64,000 bases of DNA from Aphanomyces cochlioides (Eukaryota; Oomycota; Saprolegniomycetes; Saprolegniales; Verrucalvaceae): the NCBI GenBank assembly GCA_019828595.1, contig JAHQRK010000009.1:682001-746000 (forward strand), given 5' to 3'. The translations under genes were made by a program, and so were the position numbers. Numbering within the stretch: the first letter of the stretch is position 1; every line of letters begins with the position of its first letter. The notes below the pieces were generated by a model. It was not told the DNA's origin, searched no databases, and saw only the letters and a list, made by a program, of their open reading frames with translations. This document shows, piece by piece, positions 54,936-64,000 of the stretch.

Positions 54936-55110
54936 TAGTTGTGTGTGAGTCAAGTACTCTCAAACTTGATATTTACTGAAACCAAACTGAATGCTCTGTG
55001 TAGTGCGAAAGTCCATTTTCGTCGGGTGATTCATTTCAGATCTAGATGTCGATTCTGGTGCCTACCTCCAATTGAATCTCAAATCTAACGAGTTGCGAAA
55101 GTCCTCTATT

Positions 55111-55595
55111 GTATCAAATCCTCAAAACCCTTTCCATTCAAGCCATTTTCTCTCTCGGCGTCGTCGCAAGGCGGTCGTTTAAAGCAGAAACGCAATGCCA
55201 CTGTAGAACGTTGGTACTTTTCATCGCGCAAGCATCTCAATTCCATCGTACTCTGTAAACTCCAGTCTGTCAAGTCCTCCTCGGCATACTCATATCCTCC
55301 TGGAACTCGTGAACGATCGTCTCCACCACAGATTGGCTTTGGTCGTTTCGTCAACACGTTAAAGTGGAAAGTAATTTCGGTGCAAAGTCGGCTTCGATAT
55401 TCTCCATACTTTATTTCCTATATTTTCACGAGATAAAAAAATCGAAGGCATTTTACCACTTGACGTCAAGTGCGTTAAACGACCGACCAGTAATTTCACT
55501 GTACAAAGACATGAAGGGGTGGGGAAACTTCCTTTCTATGTCAACGTCATGGTCGGGTTGGTGGACCAGTTGGCATTCTCCAAGTTGTTGCATTC
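55111..55595. other. Spacer between Harbinger element 2 and the FAD gene
   Basis: A minus-strand open frame (55357-55106; RCLRDEKYQRSTVALRFC) runs into the Harbinger end and stops on a TAG made by the junction. It has no ATG and no recognised domain. The remainder is upstream region of the next gene. Confidence 0.3.
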
Positions 55596-57008
55596 ATGAA
55601 AGTTGTTGTCGTTGGCTCGGGCATTGGCGGCATCTCGGCGGCGTATCATTTGGCCAAAGACGGCCATGAAGTTGTCCTCTTGGACAAGGAAGAGTATGTT
55701 GGTGGCCACACTTATGCGATCGAAGTGGATGGCGAACAAGTCGACTTGGGCTTCATGATGTTTGGCGACTCGAATCCAAACATCAAGGCGTGGTTCCAGC
55801 AATTTGGCATCACGAACGAAGACGGAACGACCAACAAGCGTATTCCCATGTCGCTCTCGGTCGACTCGGAAGTCCCTGGCGACATGCAATTCTCGTCGCG
55901 CAAGCCATTTGGGTCTGTCTTGGAACTCTTCTCGCTCAAAAAATGGCAAGTCATCTACGACATTTACAAGTTTACGGTCGATCTTTTGACCATGCCGATC
56001 AAATCCAATATTTCCACCGAGGAATGGGCAGCCTCTGGACGCTACTCCAAGGCTTTCTTCCGCCACTATTACCTTCCGTTCGTCGCCATCTTGTGGACTG
56101 TGCCCAAGCATGATGTGATGACACTCCCTGCGTCGCAATTCCTCCGATGCTTGAAGACGCACTCGAATTCGTTGTACATTCCATTGTGGCAAGTTATCAT
56201 GGGCGCCATCGGACGCCGCATGGACCGCCCCAAGCATCTCTGGTGGTACATCGGCTCGGCCTACAAGGCTCCATTCCTCAAGTTCTTCGAGGAACACAAG
56301 GGTGTTGTCAAGACGAACGCCAAGGCCAAGCTTGTCGAACGTGGCGGCAAGGCTGTCGTCTTGGAATCGGGCGAACGCATTGAGTGCGATCACGTTGTGT
56401 TGGCGTCCCATGCTGACGAAAGCGCGGCGTTGTTGCCATGGTCGACGAACAACAAGCTCATGGACTACTACTTCCACAAGAGCCACATGTATGTCCATCG
56501 TGATCCTTCCTTCTTGAGCAAGGACAAGGGCGCTTGGAGCAGCTGGAATGTCCGCATCATGGAAGACGACCAGTACATTTTGACGTACTGGATGAATCGC
56601 ATCCAAAAGCTCAAGTCCAAGAACGACGTCTTCGTCACGATCACGCCTGGTGATTACAAGGGCCGCAAGCCTCAAAACATCATCATGGACTTCCCATGGG
56701 ACCATCCTCGTCGTCTCGCGGATTGCTTGCCTGAAGAAGAAATCATCCAAGAAGAAGGCATTACGTTGTCTGGCGCTTGGTTGGGCCGTGGTTTCCATGA
56801 AGATGGTTTCGTCGCTGGCCGTCGTGCTGCTGCCATTGTGAACGACAAGAAACACGTCAAGACGCCCTTGTACGAAGACCCTGGCAACGTCCCTGTGCCC
56901 CCCGTACCTCCGTTTGGCATGCCCTGGTCCGTGTCGTTATTTTTCACGACTGTGGCGGGTGCCGCCGCTTTTGGCGTGTACAAAGTCGCGGAGCGATACG
57001 TGAAATAG
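55596..57008 (+). CDS. FAD-dependent amine-oxidase-like protein with C-terminal membrane anchor
   Basis: 470 residues, no introns. The N-terminus is a classic FAD-binding Rossmann motif (VVVVGSGIGGISAAYHLAKDG.. VVLLDKEEYVGGHT) directly at the ATG, and a second flavin-contact segment near the C-terminus reads LSGAWLGRGFHEDGFVAGRRAA. The middle (FRHYYLPFVAILWT, PLWQVIMGAIGRRMDRPKHLWW) fits the NAD(P)/FAD-binding proteins related to amine oxidases and desaturase-like flavoproteins; the substrate is unknown. A proline-rich spacer (VPVPPVPPFG) and a hydrophobic segment (VSLFFTTVAGAAAFGVY) ending in basic residues suggest tail anchoring to a membrane. Confidence 0.82.
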   Translation: MKVVVVGSGIGGISAAYHLAKDGHEVVLLDKEEYVGGHTYAIEVDGEQVDLGFMMFGDSNPNIKAWFQQFGITNEDGTTNKRIPMSLSVDSEVPGDMQFSSRKPFGSVLELFSLKKWQVIYDIYKFTVDLLTMPIKSNISTEEWAASGRYSKAFFRHYYLPFVAILWTVPKHDVMTLPASQFLRCLKTHSNSLYIPLWQVIMGAIGRRMDRPKHLWWYIGSAYKAPFLKFFEEHKGVVKTNAKAKLVERGGKAVVLESGERIECDHVVLASHADESAALLPWSTNNKLMDYYFHKSHMYVHRDPSFLSKDKGAWSSWNVRIMEDDQYILTYWMNRIQKLKSKNDVFVTITPGDYKGRKPQNIIMDFPWDHPRRLADCLPEEEIIQEEGITLSGAWLGRGFHEDGFVAGRRAAAIVNDKKHVKTPLYEDPGNVPVPPVPPFGMPWSVSLFFTTVAGAAAFGVYKVAERYVK

Positions 57009-57074
57009 AAATTTGTTTTCATAGAGTAAGACTGAAATGGAATGCAGTGTGTGAATATTCGTTGTAACTTTAGA

Positions 57075-57800
57075 TTAACCTTGAACCAATTTTTGTTTCA
57101 GGAGCGAGCGCAAGATGCTTGATGAGAAATGTGGCAGGAGTTCGAGAACTTGCGCGTCATTGAGATGCTTGGCGCCATGGACAAGACCACGGCAGGAAGC
57201 ATTACCGCATCGGCATTGGAACTTTTCATCCATGTCCCATTCGGTCGTGTTGTAGTCAAAGGTAATGTCTTGGCCTAGAATGCACCCATGAGTTCCACCT
57301 TGAAGACATTGCCCGATGGATAATACCTTTGGCAATGGGTTTGATGGCCACGAGCGTCACGACTGGATCCGTCTCGGACATGATGAACAAGGCATTGGGG
57401 TTGCAAGAGTGGTTGGCATATTCCATGCCCCCGAAGATTTCCACGTGCTTAGTGTCGGACATTTGAATCGTGAACCTCGTGGGGGCCGAGTACTACAACA
57501 AGTTTGTCAATCAGAGTCCATAGGCTAGGCAGAGCGTACAATCGTGCCATGAGTCGTGCCGATGATTTCATCCTTGGCAATATCACGAGCTGCGATCGCC
57601 GTGCTGTAGTCTGGCGTCCTGTCGGAGGATTGTGAACAAACGTGCTACAAATGGACAATGACATACACACGCTTGACATCAAACGGGCCTTGGGTTTTGG
57701 GGCCCGACCCGCGGATGACTTTCATGACGGCGACTTGCGACAAGAAGCGATGGCTGTACATGGGCACGGCGACACGGCGCGCAATGGAACGAGAGAGCAT
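57075..57800 (-). CDS. SET-domain protein methyltransferase
   Basis: Four exons with introns of 26-55 nt (for example GTACGCTCTG..GTTGTAG at about 57486-57533). The joined protein is about 190 residues: basic N-terminus (MLSRSIARRVAVPMYSHRF, possibly a mitochondrial presequence), IAARDIAKDEIIGTTHG, then the SET core EYANHSCNPNALF, AIKPIAKGQDITFDYNTTEW, and post-SET cysteines FQCRCGNASCRG. The NHSC and FDY residues that bind S-adenosylmethionine and catalyse transfer are intact. The histone or other target is unknown. The first intron (26 nt) is unusually short, so the first exon junction is uncertain. It is convergent with the FAD gene. Confidence 0.7.
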
Positions 57801-58269
57801 GGCTGTTGCAAGAGTTGAGCAGAATGGAGAGTGCGCTGCGGTTGCGTAGGTGCACTTAGAGGTTTTTATGCACAACATGTAAGATGCTAAATTGTATATT
57901 TTGTTCCATCTTATATACTTTAATTAAGTTTAATTTTTTTAATACAAATAGAAAGAAAAAAATATATGAATATTACAATCTGCAGGAAGTATCTAAAAAA
58001 ATATTTTGTGTCTATGGACATACTTTAATCAACATAAATATTGAGGTCGTGATGACATTTCAGTAATATTCATATTATAAATTTAACTTTACATATTTAT
58101 TGTACGTTTGGTTTCTTACATTTGATTTTCAAATCGTAGGTGGCGTGGACAGTCTGACCAATTAGACATGGGTAGGCGTGACAACGATGTCGACTCAACA
58201 ACGTCCACCGCACGCTCCATGCTTTGCGTTGAGACGATAGAGAGCAGCTCAACCATCAGCTTGTCGAGA
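57801..58269. other. AT-rich spacer
   Basis: This strongly AT-rich sequence lies between the SET and METTL18-like genes; 58116-58269 is open on the minus strand but out of frame with its neighbour. No gene is supported. Confidence 0.35.
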
Positions 58270-59273
58270 TTACAATGTGTCTGATTTGTATTCAACTCGC
58301 ACGATCTCGCGCACTGTCGAGCGGCCATCGCTGCTTTCCCAAACTGTCTGCGCTGACATGGAGCCATCGCGTGCAATCAGCTGTTTGAAATGATGAACGC
58401 TGCCACCAGTGCCGAAATAATACGTCTTTGCTGCGACCAGAGCGACACCGCCACGCTTCTTCAAGTAGCGCTGAATCGACTGTCTTCAAGTGAAGAATTG
58501 GGTTCCAAACGCAGGGACGTACATGGAAGAGATCGACCGTGACACTTTCAGTGTAGAGCGTCTCGGCGGTCAGGATGAGATCAAAGTCAGCACTGCCGCC
58601 AGGCAAGAGGTCTGCCATCAAGCCCCAGTCACCAGAAATAAATGTGGCTTGTGGTTTTGCATGTGGAGCATTGCGCAATACGTTTGGTATTGTCGCCAGT
58701 TCGATCACTTCACTATTGTAATCGGAAAACACAACCTCGCGAGCTCCTAAACATACTTTAGCTTCAGGCGTCGAGGATTTATGCGACCTTGATGGAGAGC
58801 ATAGATGCCTGGCAGTCCATGGCCACATCCAAGTTCCATCACACGACAACCACGAATGGGGGGCTCGTTTGTGTTGGCTATCATGAACTGAATCAAATCG
58901 ACAGCACCTTCCCATAGCTTGAACCCGCCTAGATCACGATAAGTCAATGATGTTGGACAATCTGCAACCTTCATAGACCCCAGTTTGGATATCCGACGTG
59001 GTCAATAGAGTCGCCAGTGTACCCGTTTCTATGTTGACGATGAGTTCCCATCTCGTCAGGCTCCGTACTTTCTAGAAATTGCGGGTGAAGTTGGTTGACG
59101 ATCGCCATAGTGTGGGCTCCAATCGGGACCTGGACGAACTGGTCGGGAGAAAACGACAGAAGAGGTGTTTCATGCTTTAAGGCAAGTCGCTTTGGCGTAT
59201 CGTTCTTTCCTGTGGCCTGTCCTTGCGAGGGATCGTCATCTTCCGTCACATCGCCGAAGTTGAACCGAAACAT
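58270..59273 (-). CDS. Protein-histidine N-methyltransferase, METTL18/Hpm1-like
   Basis: Four exons join to about 290 residues. The N-terminal MFRFNFGD resembles the start of METTL18/Hpm1. After an intron at about 58932-58981 comes GGFKLWEGAVDL, then motif I VMELGCGHGLPGIYAL, motif ARE-VVFSDYNSEVIELATIPNVL, DLILTAETLYT (motif IV region) and LKKRGGVALVAAKTYYFGTGG, all features of this seven-beta-strand family. In yeast and animals the enzyme methylates a histidine of ribosomal protein uL3. The stop is at 58270. It is divergent from the EF-hand gene. Confidence 0.75.
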
Positions 59274-59504
59274 CGATTGGCTTTATGAGATCATACGGAT
59301 AAAACATAATTTATCCGGACAAGCGCATTGCCTTCAAACGGATAATCCCTCAATTATCCGGAATTTAATTACTCCGGATAATCCTTATCCGGATGCTGGT
59401 AGGACGATCTTGAACGGCCACTTGAAGTGACGGTTTCAGGTGTTTCGGCAGTTGAGCTATCTTTGGACAAGCTAAACCTGGACAGGCCGCAGTGTGTTGA
59501 TCAA

Positions 59505-62287
59505 ATGCCGGGGCTTGCGGGTGTCGTTGGGTCCAGCTGCATCTCAACGAAAGCGATACGGTGCCGGAAGCTCACGGCGCGGGAGAAGCTCCTCCTTGCC
59601 CAAGGCAGCACCCACTCGACAGTCCTCGACGTTCTCTCGCGGAAACTTCGCGCCAAGTTGGAAGAACTCATTCCAGTCGAGAACGAACGACATGAAAAGG
59701 CTTTTCGATTGTTCACGACGACAGATGCCATCACACCACAAAGCTTTCACGCGCTGTTGATCAAATTCAGAGTCGCAGCCAATCGTCAACAAAGCTATGC
59801 CCTCTTCAATGCATACGATGTAGACTGCAGAGGCACTCTAGACAGATCCAAATTCTTACACGGTGTCTTTCAAGTTGGAACGATGCGGCGAAAGCCACCG
59901 CTGCAGGAACCAGCCCAACCAGCCGTCATGCCGACGACAGAGCCGCCAACACCACAGAAGAGAGCTATTACAAACCGAGCACCACCTCGTCACAAAGAAA
60001 CCAATAACCCCGAGCCTGCAGTCCCTCAGCAACGAGCATCAGTCATCAAGTCAAACTTTGGAGTGGTCACGGACCGAATTGCGCACAAGCCGATGCTGAC
60101 ACACCATCATCCAGCGCGAGAGCAGCACGAGACGCCACTTGGAGAAAATCTTCCGTTTGAAGAAATCGTCAAGCGAATACGAGACAAGATTGACCAGCGG
60201 ACGTCCAAAGCGTCGGATCGATTCCGCCAAGCGTTCAAAATCTTCAAGAAGGCGTCGGGCATCACGTCCGAGGAATTCCACGAAGGATTGCTTCAGCTCG
60301 GGTTTCGCCTCACGCAGGAGCAAAACACGCTGCTCTTCAACACGTTCGACTCAAATCACTCGGGCGACTTGGACTTGAATGAGTTTGTCCAAGGCATTAG
60401 CTTGGACGACTCGTCTATCAAGTTTATCAACGCCACGCTCGAACGCCAGCGACGTGAGGAAGCGCGACGGAAACGATATCAACTGGCAGTCGAGTCGGTT
60501 GAACAAGCGTGGACAATCGAGGACATGGAGCGAAAACTCCGTGAAAAGATCGAGCAGCACACGTCCAAGTCGTCCGATTGCTTTCGCCAAGCTTTCAAAA
60601 TCTTCAAAAAGTCTTGCGGGATTCGGCGGCAAGAGTTTCACGATGCCCTCGCGGAGCTGGGGCTTGATCTCAAACGCGAGCATACTGACATACTCTTTGC
60701 GAAATACGACATTGATGGCAGCGGCGACATCGATTTACCAGAGTTTGTCCGAGGCGTCCTTCCTGCCGATTATACTGGTGGAACGTGGGTAGCTGAGGCT
60801 GACGAGATGCACCGACTTGAAGCAGAGGTAGATCAACTCACGGGACAATTCATTCGACTGATAATGTGATCGATGTAGCGTAAGAAACTCCAGCCCGACT
60901 CGTACTTGAACCGCGTCGACATCACAGACTGGTCGCTCGACACGATTCAAATGAAAGTCCGAGAGAAAATCACGCAAAAGACCACACGGTCGTCCGACAC
61001 CTATCGCCAAGTGTACAAAATCTTTCAAAAGACTTCTGGCATCACGCTCGCCGAGTTTCGTCGCGCGATGCTCATCCTCGGTTTCCGTCTCAATGATGCT
61101 CAAGCCAGAGGATTGTTTTCCCGCTACGACACAGACCACAGCAACACGATCGACCTGTCCGAATTTTGTCGTCATGTGCTGCCACCAGACTACAATGGCG
61201 ACGGCGACCACTGGGTATGATCTTTGCTACATTGTCGCTGGTGTTGATGGCATTCGTAGGGCCACACGCAAGAAGAACACAGGCAAAAGGCCAAAGATGC
61301 GATTGCTTACGTCTCCTTGACCAAGAATGGCACAGTGCCAATTCCAACTCCCCCTCAACTCCGCCATGATGAAACCCCACGGCCTAGCTCAGCGCCTCCA
61401 GCTCGTCCATCTTCTTCACAGTCCAGTTCACCTCGAACACTGTAATAACCATGCACAACCAGCATCAATTGATAAGACTTTCTAGGATCCAACCTGCCTC
61501 TCGTAGCGAGATTAGTCCATCCAAGCCCGTCCAAGTAGCGCGACCAGCCTCAGCCCGTCCAGCATCTTCCCAGTCGAGACCACCAACTCCCCGCCCAATG
61601 TCTGCTCGACCAAAGTCAGCAGGTTCCACTTCGACCGCTTCTTCAGATCGTCGACGGCCAAGTTCCGCCAGATCATGCAGCAGCAGTAGCAGTGTTGCGA
61701 TCCACGAAAATCCGTTCAAGTCAAAGAGGAGGCACTTCTTCCACCATCATAGCCTCTGGCAACGCAAAGTTCGCTTCTTGAGAGAGCAGCAACAACAAGA
61801 AGCCAACAACCCGAGTGCTGACGGGGCATCTAAGCCAAACGAGCCTGAAAAGGGTGTCGATGATGACGACCAGTTCATCCTAGATGACGACGACGATGAT
61901 GAAATTGACCAGGAGGAGGAAGAGACACCGTATGAAGAATTACGAACACCAGTTCGACCGAGACCAGCTTCAGCACGTCCGTCTTCCGCGAAGATGCCAT
62001 CGAAATCTCCCCAACGGCCACCATCGGCAAGGACAGTGCGACCACCTACGGCCGCTTCTACTGCCTCGATCGAAGGCTCAACTACGACAGCATCGCCTCG
62101 GGCACGGAGGATGAGTGACACCAGCAGTCAGGTTTCGTCCAATTCCTCGACATCATCAAGCTCTCGGCATCAAGGTGGTGGTGGTGTACACCGAGCCAAG
62201 TTCAAGCCACGTGTCTACGGCCCAGGATTCAAAAAGATGTTCTTGCAGATGGCCAAAGACAAGATGTGGCAACAACACAAGCAGTAG
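59505..62287 (+). CDS. Multi-EF-hand calcium-binding protein with RPASARP-type tail
   Basis: Four exons joined by introns at about 60831-60882, 61217-61260 and 61442-61484 give about 830 residues from ATG 59505; a frame open to a GTG at 59427 lacks an earlier ATG. Four tandem modules of about 120-150 residues each end in an EF-hand: YDVDCRGTLDRSK (degenerate), FDSNHSGDLDLNE and YDIDGSGDIDLPE (canonical), and YDTDHSNTIDLSE (Gly-6 replaced). Modules 2-4 share QAFKIFKKxSGI. The C-terminal third is low-complexity with repeated RPASARP/RPSSARP motifs, an acidic run of D, and a basic end. RPxSARP motifs are common in flagellar proteins, so a ciliary/axonemal role is plausible but inferred. Confidence 0.75.
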
Positions 62288-62324
62288 CGACAGTATCTGT
62301 ATAAAAGCAAACCAGATATGATTA

Positions 62325-63986
62325 TTACCTCACATGCGTCCAGAGCCAGTAGACGATGTGATTGACAAAATCTCGCAATGTTTTTCGCTGTTCATATGAT
62401 AGCTGTCCATTCGGAGGCTCTTCGCGACGACAAATTTCCATTTCGACCACTTGCTTCGCATCATTGCCGAGACGATGTTGAATATGAATCATAATGTCTC
62501 TAGCCCCGACACACATGAGCAGTACATGGCGGCTCTGTTCAAACTGGTATTCTCGCATTGTTTCCTGCAACCAACGTCAACAAAAGAGCTGAAGATTGTG
62601 CAACGTACAGTATGTACATTTTGAAGAAGCTTTGTAAAGTCAGTCCATGGAACTGGAATGTCCAGCAATTCACCCAAAATGGGGTCAATTCTACAGAATC
62701 ATCTTTAAAAAGTGTTTGGTGGTGGGCTACTTACTCTTCGAATGAAGTCCGCACTGAAAGTGCCAGGCATTCATCTAGTTGGTCTGCTCTAATTTCAACT
62801 TCATCTGCCCATTCTGGAGGGAGTTGAATTTGAGTCTGAATGTCAAGTTGTTTGCCAGAATACAGCAGTCTCGACCAGAGGACGTCGCGGTGGTAGTCGG
62901 TCTTGGCAACATCCAATAGCTCAGTCACAAATTCCTACAAAAGCAATGATGATGCCACTCCAATACACTCGTAGTCGATACCTTGACGTGATGTGCGAGA
63001 TCAGCCGTATCAAATGGATTGTGGTTTAAGTGCAGAGCATACGCAGTCACTGTAGTCTTGCTTGAACTTGTCACGATAAGCGAATACGGACTGTCAGCTT
63101 CCTCGACGTGAACGTTGCGTTTGAAATGACCAGTGGTGGATCTCGCTGCAAGTGCGTTGGGAGTTCCAAATACGAGGAGATCACCAACATAATATCGCTT
63201 CGCGTGGCAAGCAATATACCTCATCAATATTGATACGTCCACATTGATTTCGACTTCCAAAACAATTTGAACGATGCAGTGCTCGGCACCACAGGGTGGT
63301 GCCGGAAACGTTGCCAACAAGCCATCCAAGGCACTTGTACAATGCCGCAAATCTGTGTGAGGATTCAGCATCAAATGTTCTTCCAGTTGGTCTTTTGTTG
63401 TGGAGAGTGCTCGCAAAAGATATGCATGTATGTCTACCACAGCAAAATCATATACCATAGGCAGAATATTGAGTAGGCTTTGGACGTAGCTCATTGTACT
63501 GACGATTTGATCGCCGCTCAATTGAGCAAAGCTTGATTGTGGAAGATGTCGCCCAGCATCCAAGCTAACTACATCGCGCTCCGATACAAAAAGGGCCCTT
63601 ACCCCCATACCGGGCATTCCGATCTTGCCCTCTGAGAGCTCGATCAAAACCAAGCCTTCGGTTTCCTTCTTGACATACACCCGAGATGCGAGGGCAGAAA
63701 AACCAGCTCTCTTTAAATGCCCAATGAGTTCTGATAAGAACGCTTGCCTTCTTGAATCATGGAGCTCGGATTGAAAGGCTGTGACACGTTCGATGAGTGA
63801 GCTAAAGAGCTCGCTTGGACGACCAATCCCTTGACATAAGTAGTCAACGTGGAGCCGGCCAATCTTCGCGTAAACCGCATTGAATATAAACTGGATTTCG
63901 TACGATAGCAATGTCAGCATTCCATGGGCATCATCCTTATTCAAGACGGTTGGTGGTATCGCGGGCCATGGCCCAGTGAAACTCAC
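62325..63986 (-). CDS. C-terminal exons of a large protein (possibly SZT2-like); 5' end outside window
   Basis: Four exons join cleanly: one starting after a TTTTTCAG acceptor at 63986, then introns of about 45-58 nt at 62937-62983, 62679-62734 and 62560-62612, to a stop at 62325. Readable segments are LSYEIQFIFNAVYAKIGRLH, LPQSSFAQLSGDQIVSTMSY, HLNHNPFDTADLAHHVKEFV, LLDIPVPWTDFTKLL and EQRKTLRDFVNHIVYWLW. About 490 residues are present and mostly helical. The ending reminds me of SZT2, the large KICSTOR subunit that anchors GATOR1 on lysosomes, but I could not confirm this. Treat the family as tentative. Confidence 0.5.
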
Positions 63987-64000
63987 TGAAAAATATCGAT

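Larger units (their letters stand above)
51124..55107. mobile_element. Second Harbinger-type element, decayed, with a nested Tigger insertion
   Basis: The outer ends AGGGAACTTTCGCAAC (51124-51139) and its inverted partner at 55092-55107 match at 14 of 16 positions, flanked by a 3-bp ATT duplication (51121-51123, 55108-55110). Inside are a Harbinger transposase, its Myb-like partner in convergent orientation, and a complete Tigger element (53440-54935) inserted just upstream of the partner gene. Without the insert the element is about 2.5 kb, close to the 2.3 kb of element 1. All three genes carry nonsense codons. Confidence 0.75.

Noticed and set aside
50675..55357. Idea that Harbinger element 2 split a gene whose halves lie at 50675-51046 and 55106-55357
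   Set aside because: Removing the element and one ATT duplication still leaves a TAG at the join and a TGA further on, so the reconstructed site does not give one open frame.
57652..57803. Short plus-strand frame opposite exon 1 of the SET gene
   Set aside because: The minus-strand exons join into a complete SET domain; the plus-strand frame is a shadow.

Overview
The window is nuclear DNA of a eukaryote, most likely an oomycete (water mould) and by inference a Saprolegniales/Aphanomyces-type one. The reasons are: protein-coding genes carry short GT..AG introns of about 44-71 nt; intergenic gaps are small and convergent genes touch; several genes have, 10-40 nt before the ATG, a motif of the oomycete core-promoter type (initiator plus flanking region, CATTTTTNAATTTC); an intraflagellar-transport gene implies flagellate zoospores; and a nuclear TatB-like gene fits the tatC known from oomycete mitochondrial DNA. 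The species assignment is inference.

Layout. 0-0.6 kb: decayed SET-domain gene. 1.6-17.2 kb: minus-strand array of five full-transporter ABCB (P-glycoprotein/MDR) copies, of which two (3337-7170 and 13361-17197) are intact; one is cut to its N-terminus, one has two frameshifts, one is a 3' remnant. 17.4-24.3 kb: housekeeping genes (YecM-like VOC protein, mitochondrial GatA, TatB-like translocase subunit, Lines homologue, mitochondrial RbfA). 24.7-28.4 kb: a sixth ABCB copy on the opposite strand with at least three frame breaks. 28.8-35.7 kb: PH/C2/MAP-kinase fusion, IFT80, Rab6, a small membrane protein. 36.5-38.8 kb: a complete PIF/Harbinger transposon. 39.9-50.5 kb: ankyrin protein, catalytically degenerate poly(A)-polymerase-like protein, Med15-like Q-rich coactivator, a membrane protein and CTC1 of the CST telomere complex. 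51.1-55.1 kb: a decayed Harbinger element carrying a nested Tigger/pogo element. 55.6-64 kb: FAD amine-oxidase-like protein, SET-domain protein, METTL18-type methyltransferase, multi-EF-hand protein with RPASARP motifs, and the C-terminal exons of a large protein (possibly SZT2) running off the window.

Genes that work together: GatA, RbfA and the TatB-like protein all point to the mitochondrion (tRNA-Gln formation, ribosome maturation, Tat export) and sit within 5.3 kb of each other. The ABCB copies form a birth-and-death family whose nucleotide-binding domains look homogenised by gene conversion. Splice sites were placed by eye from reading frame and family knowledge, and no similarity search was run.
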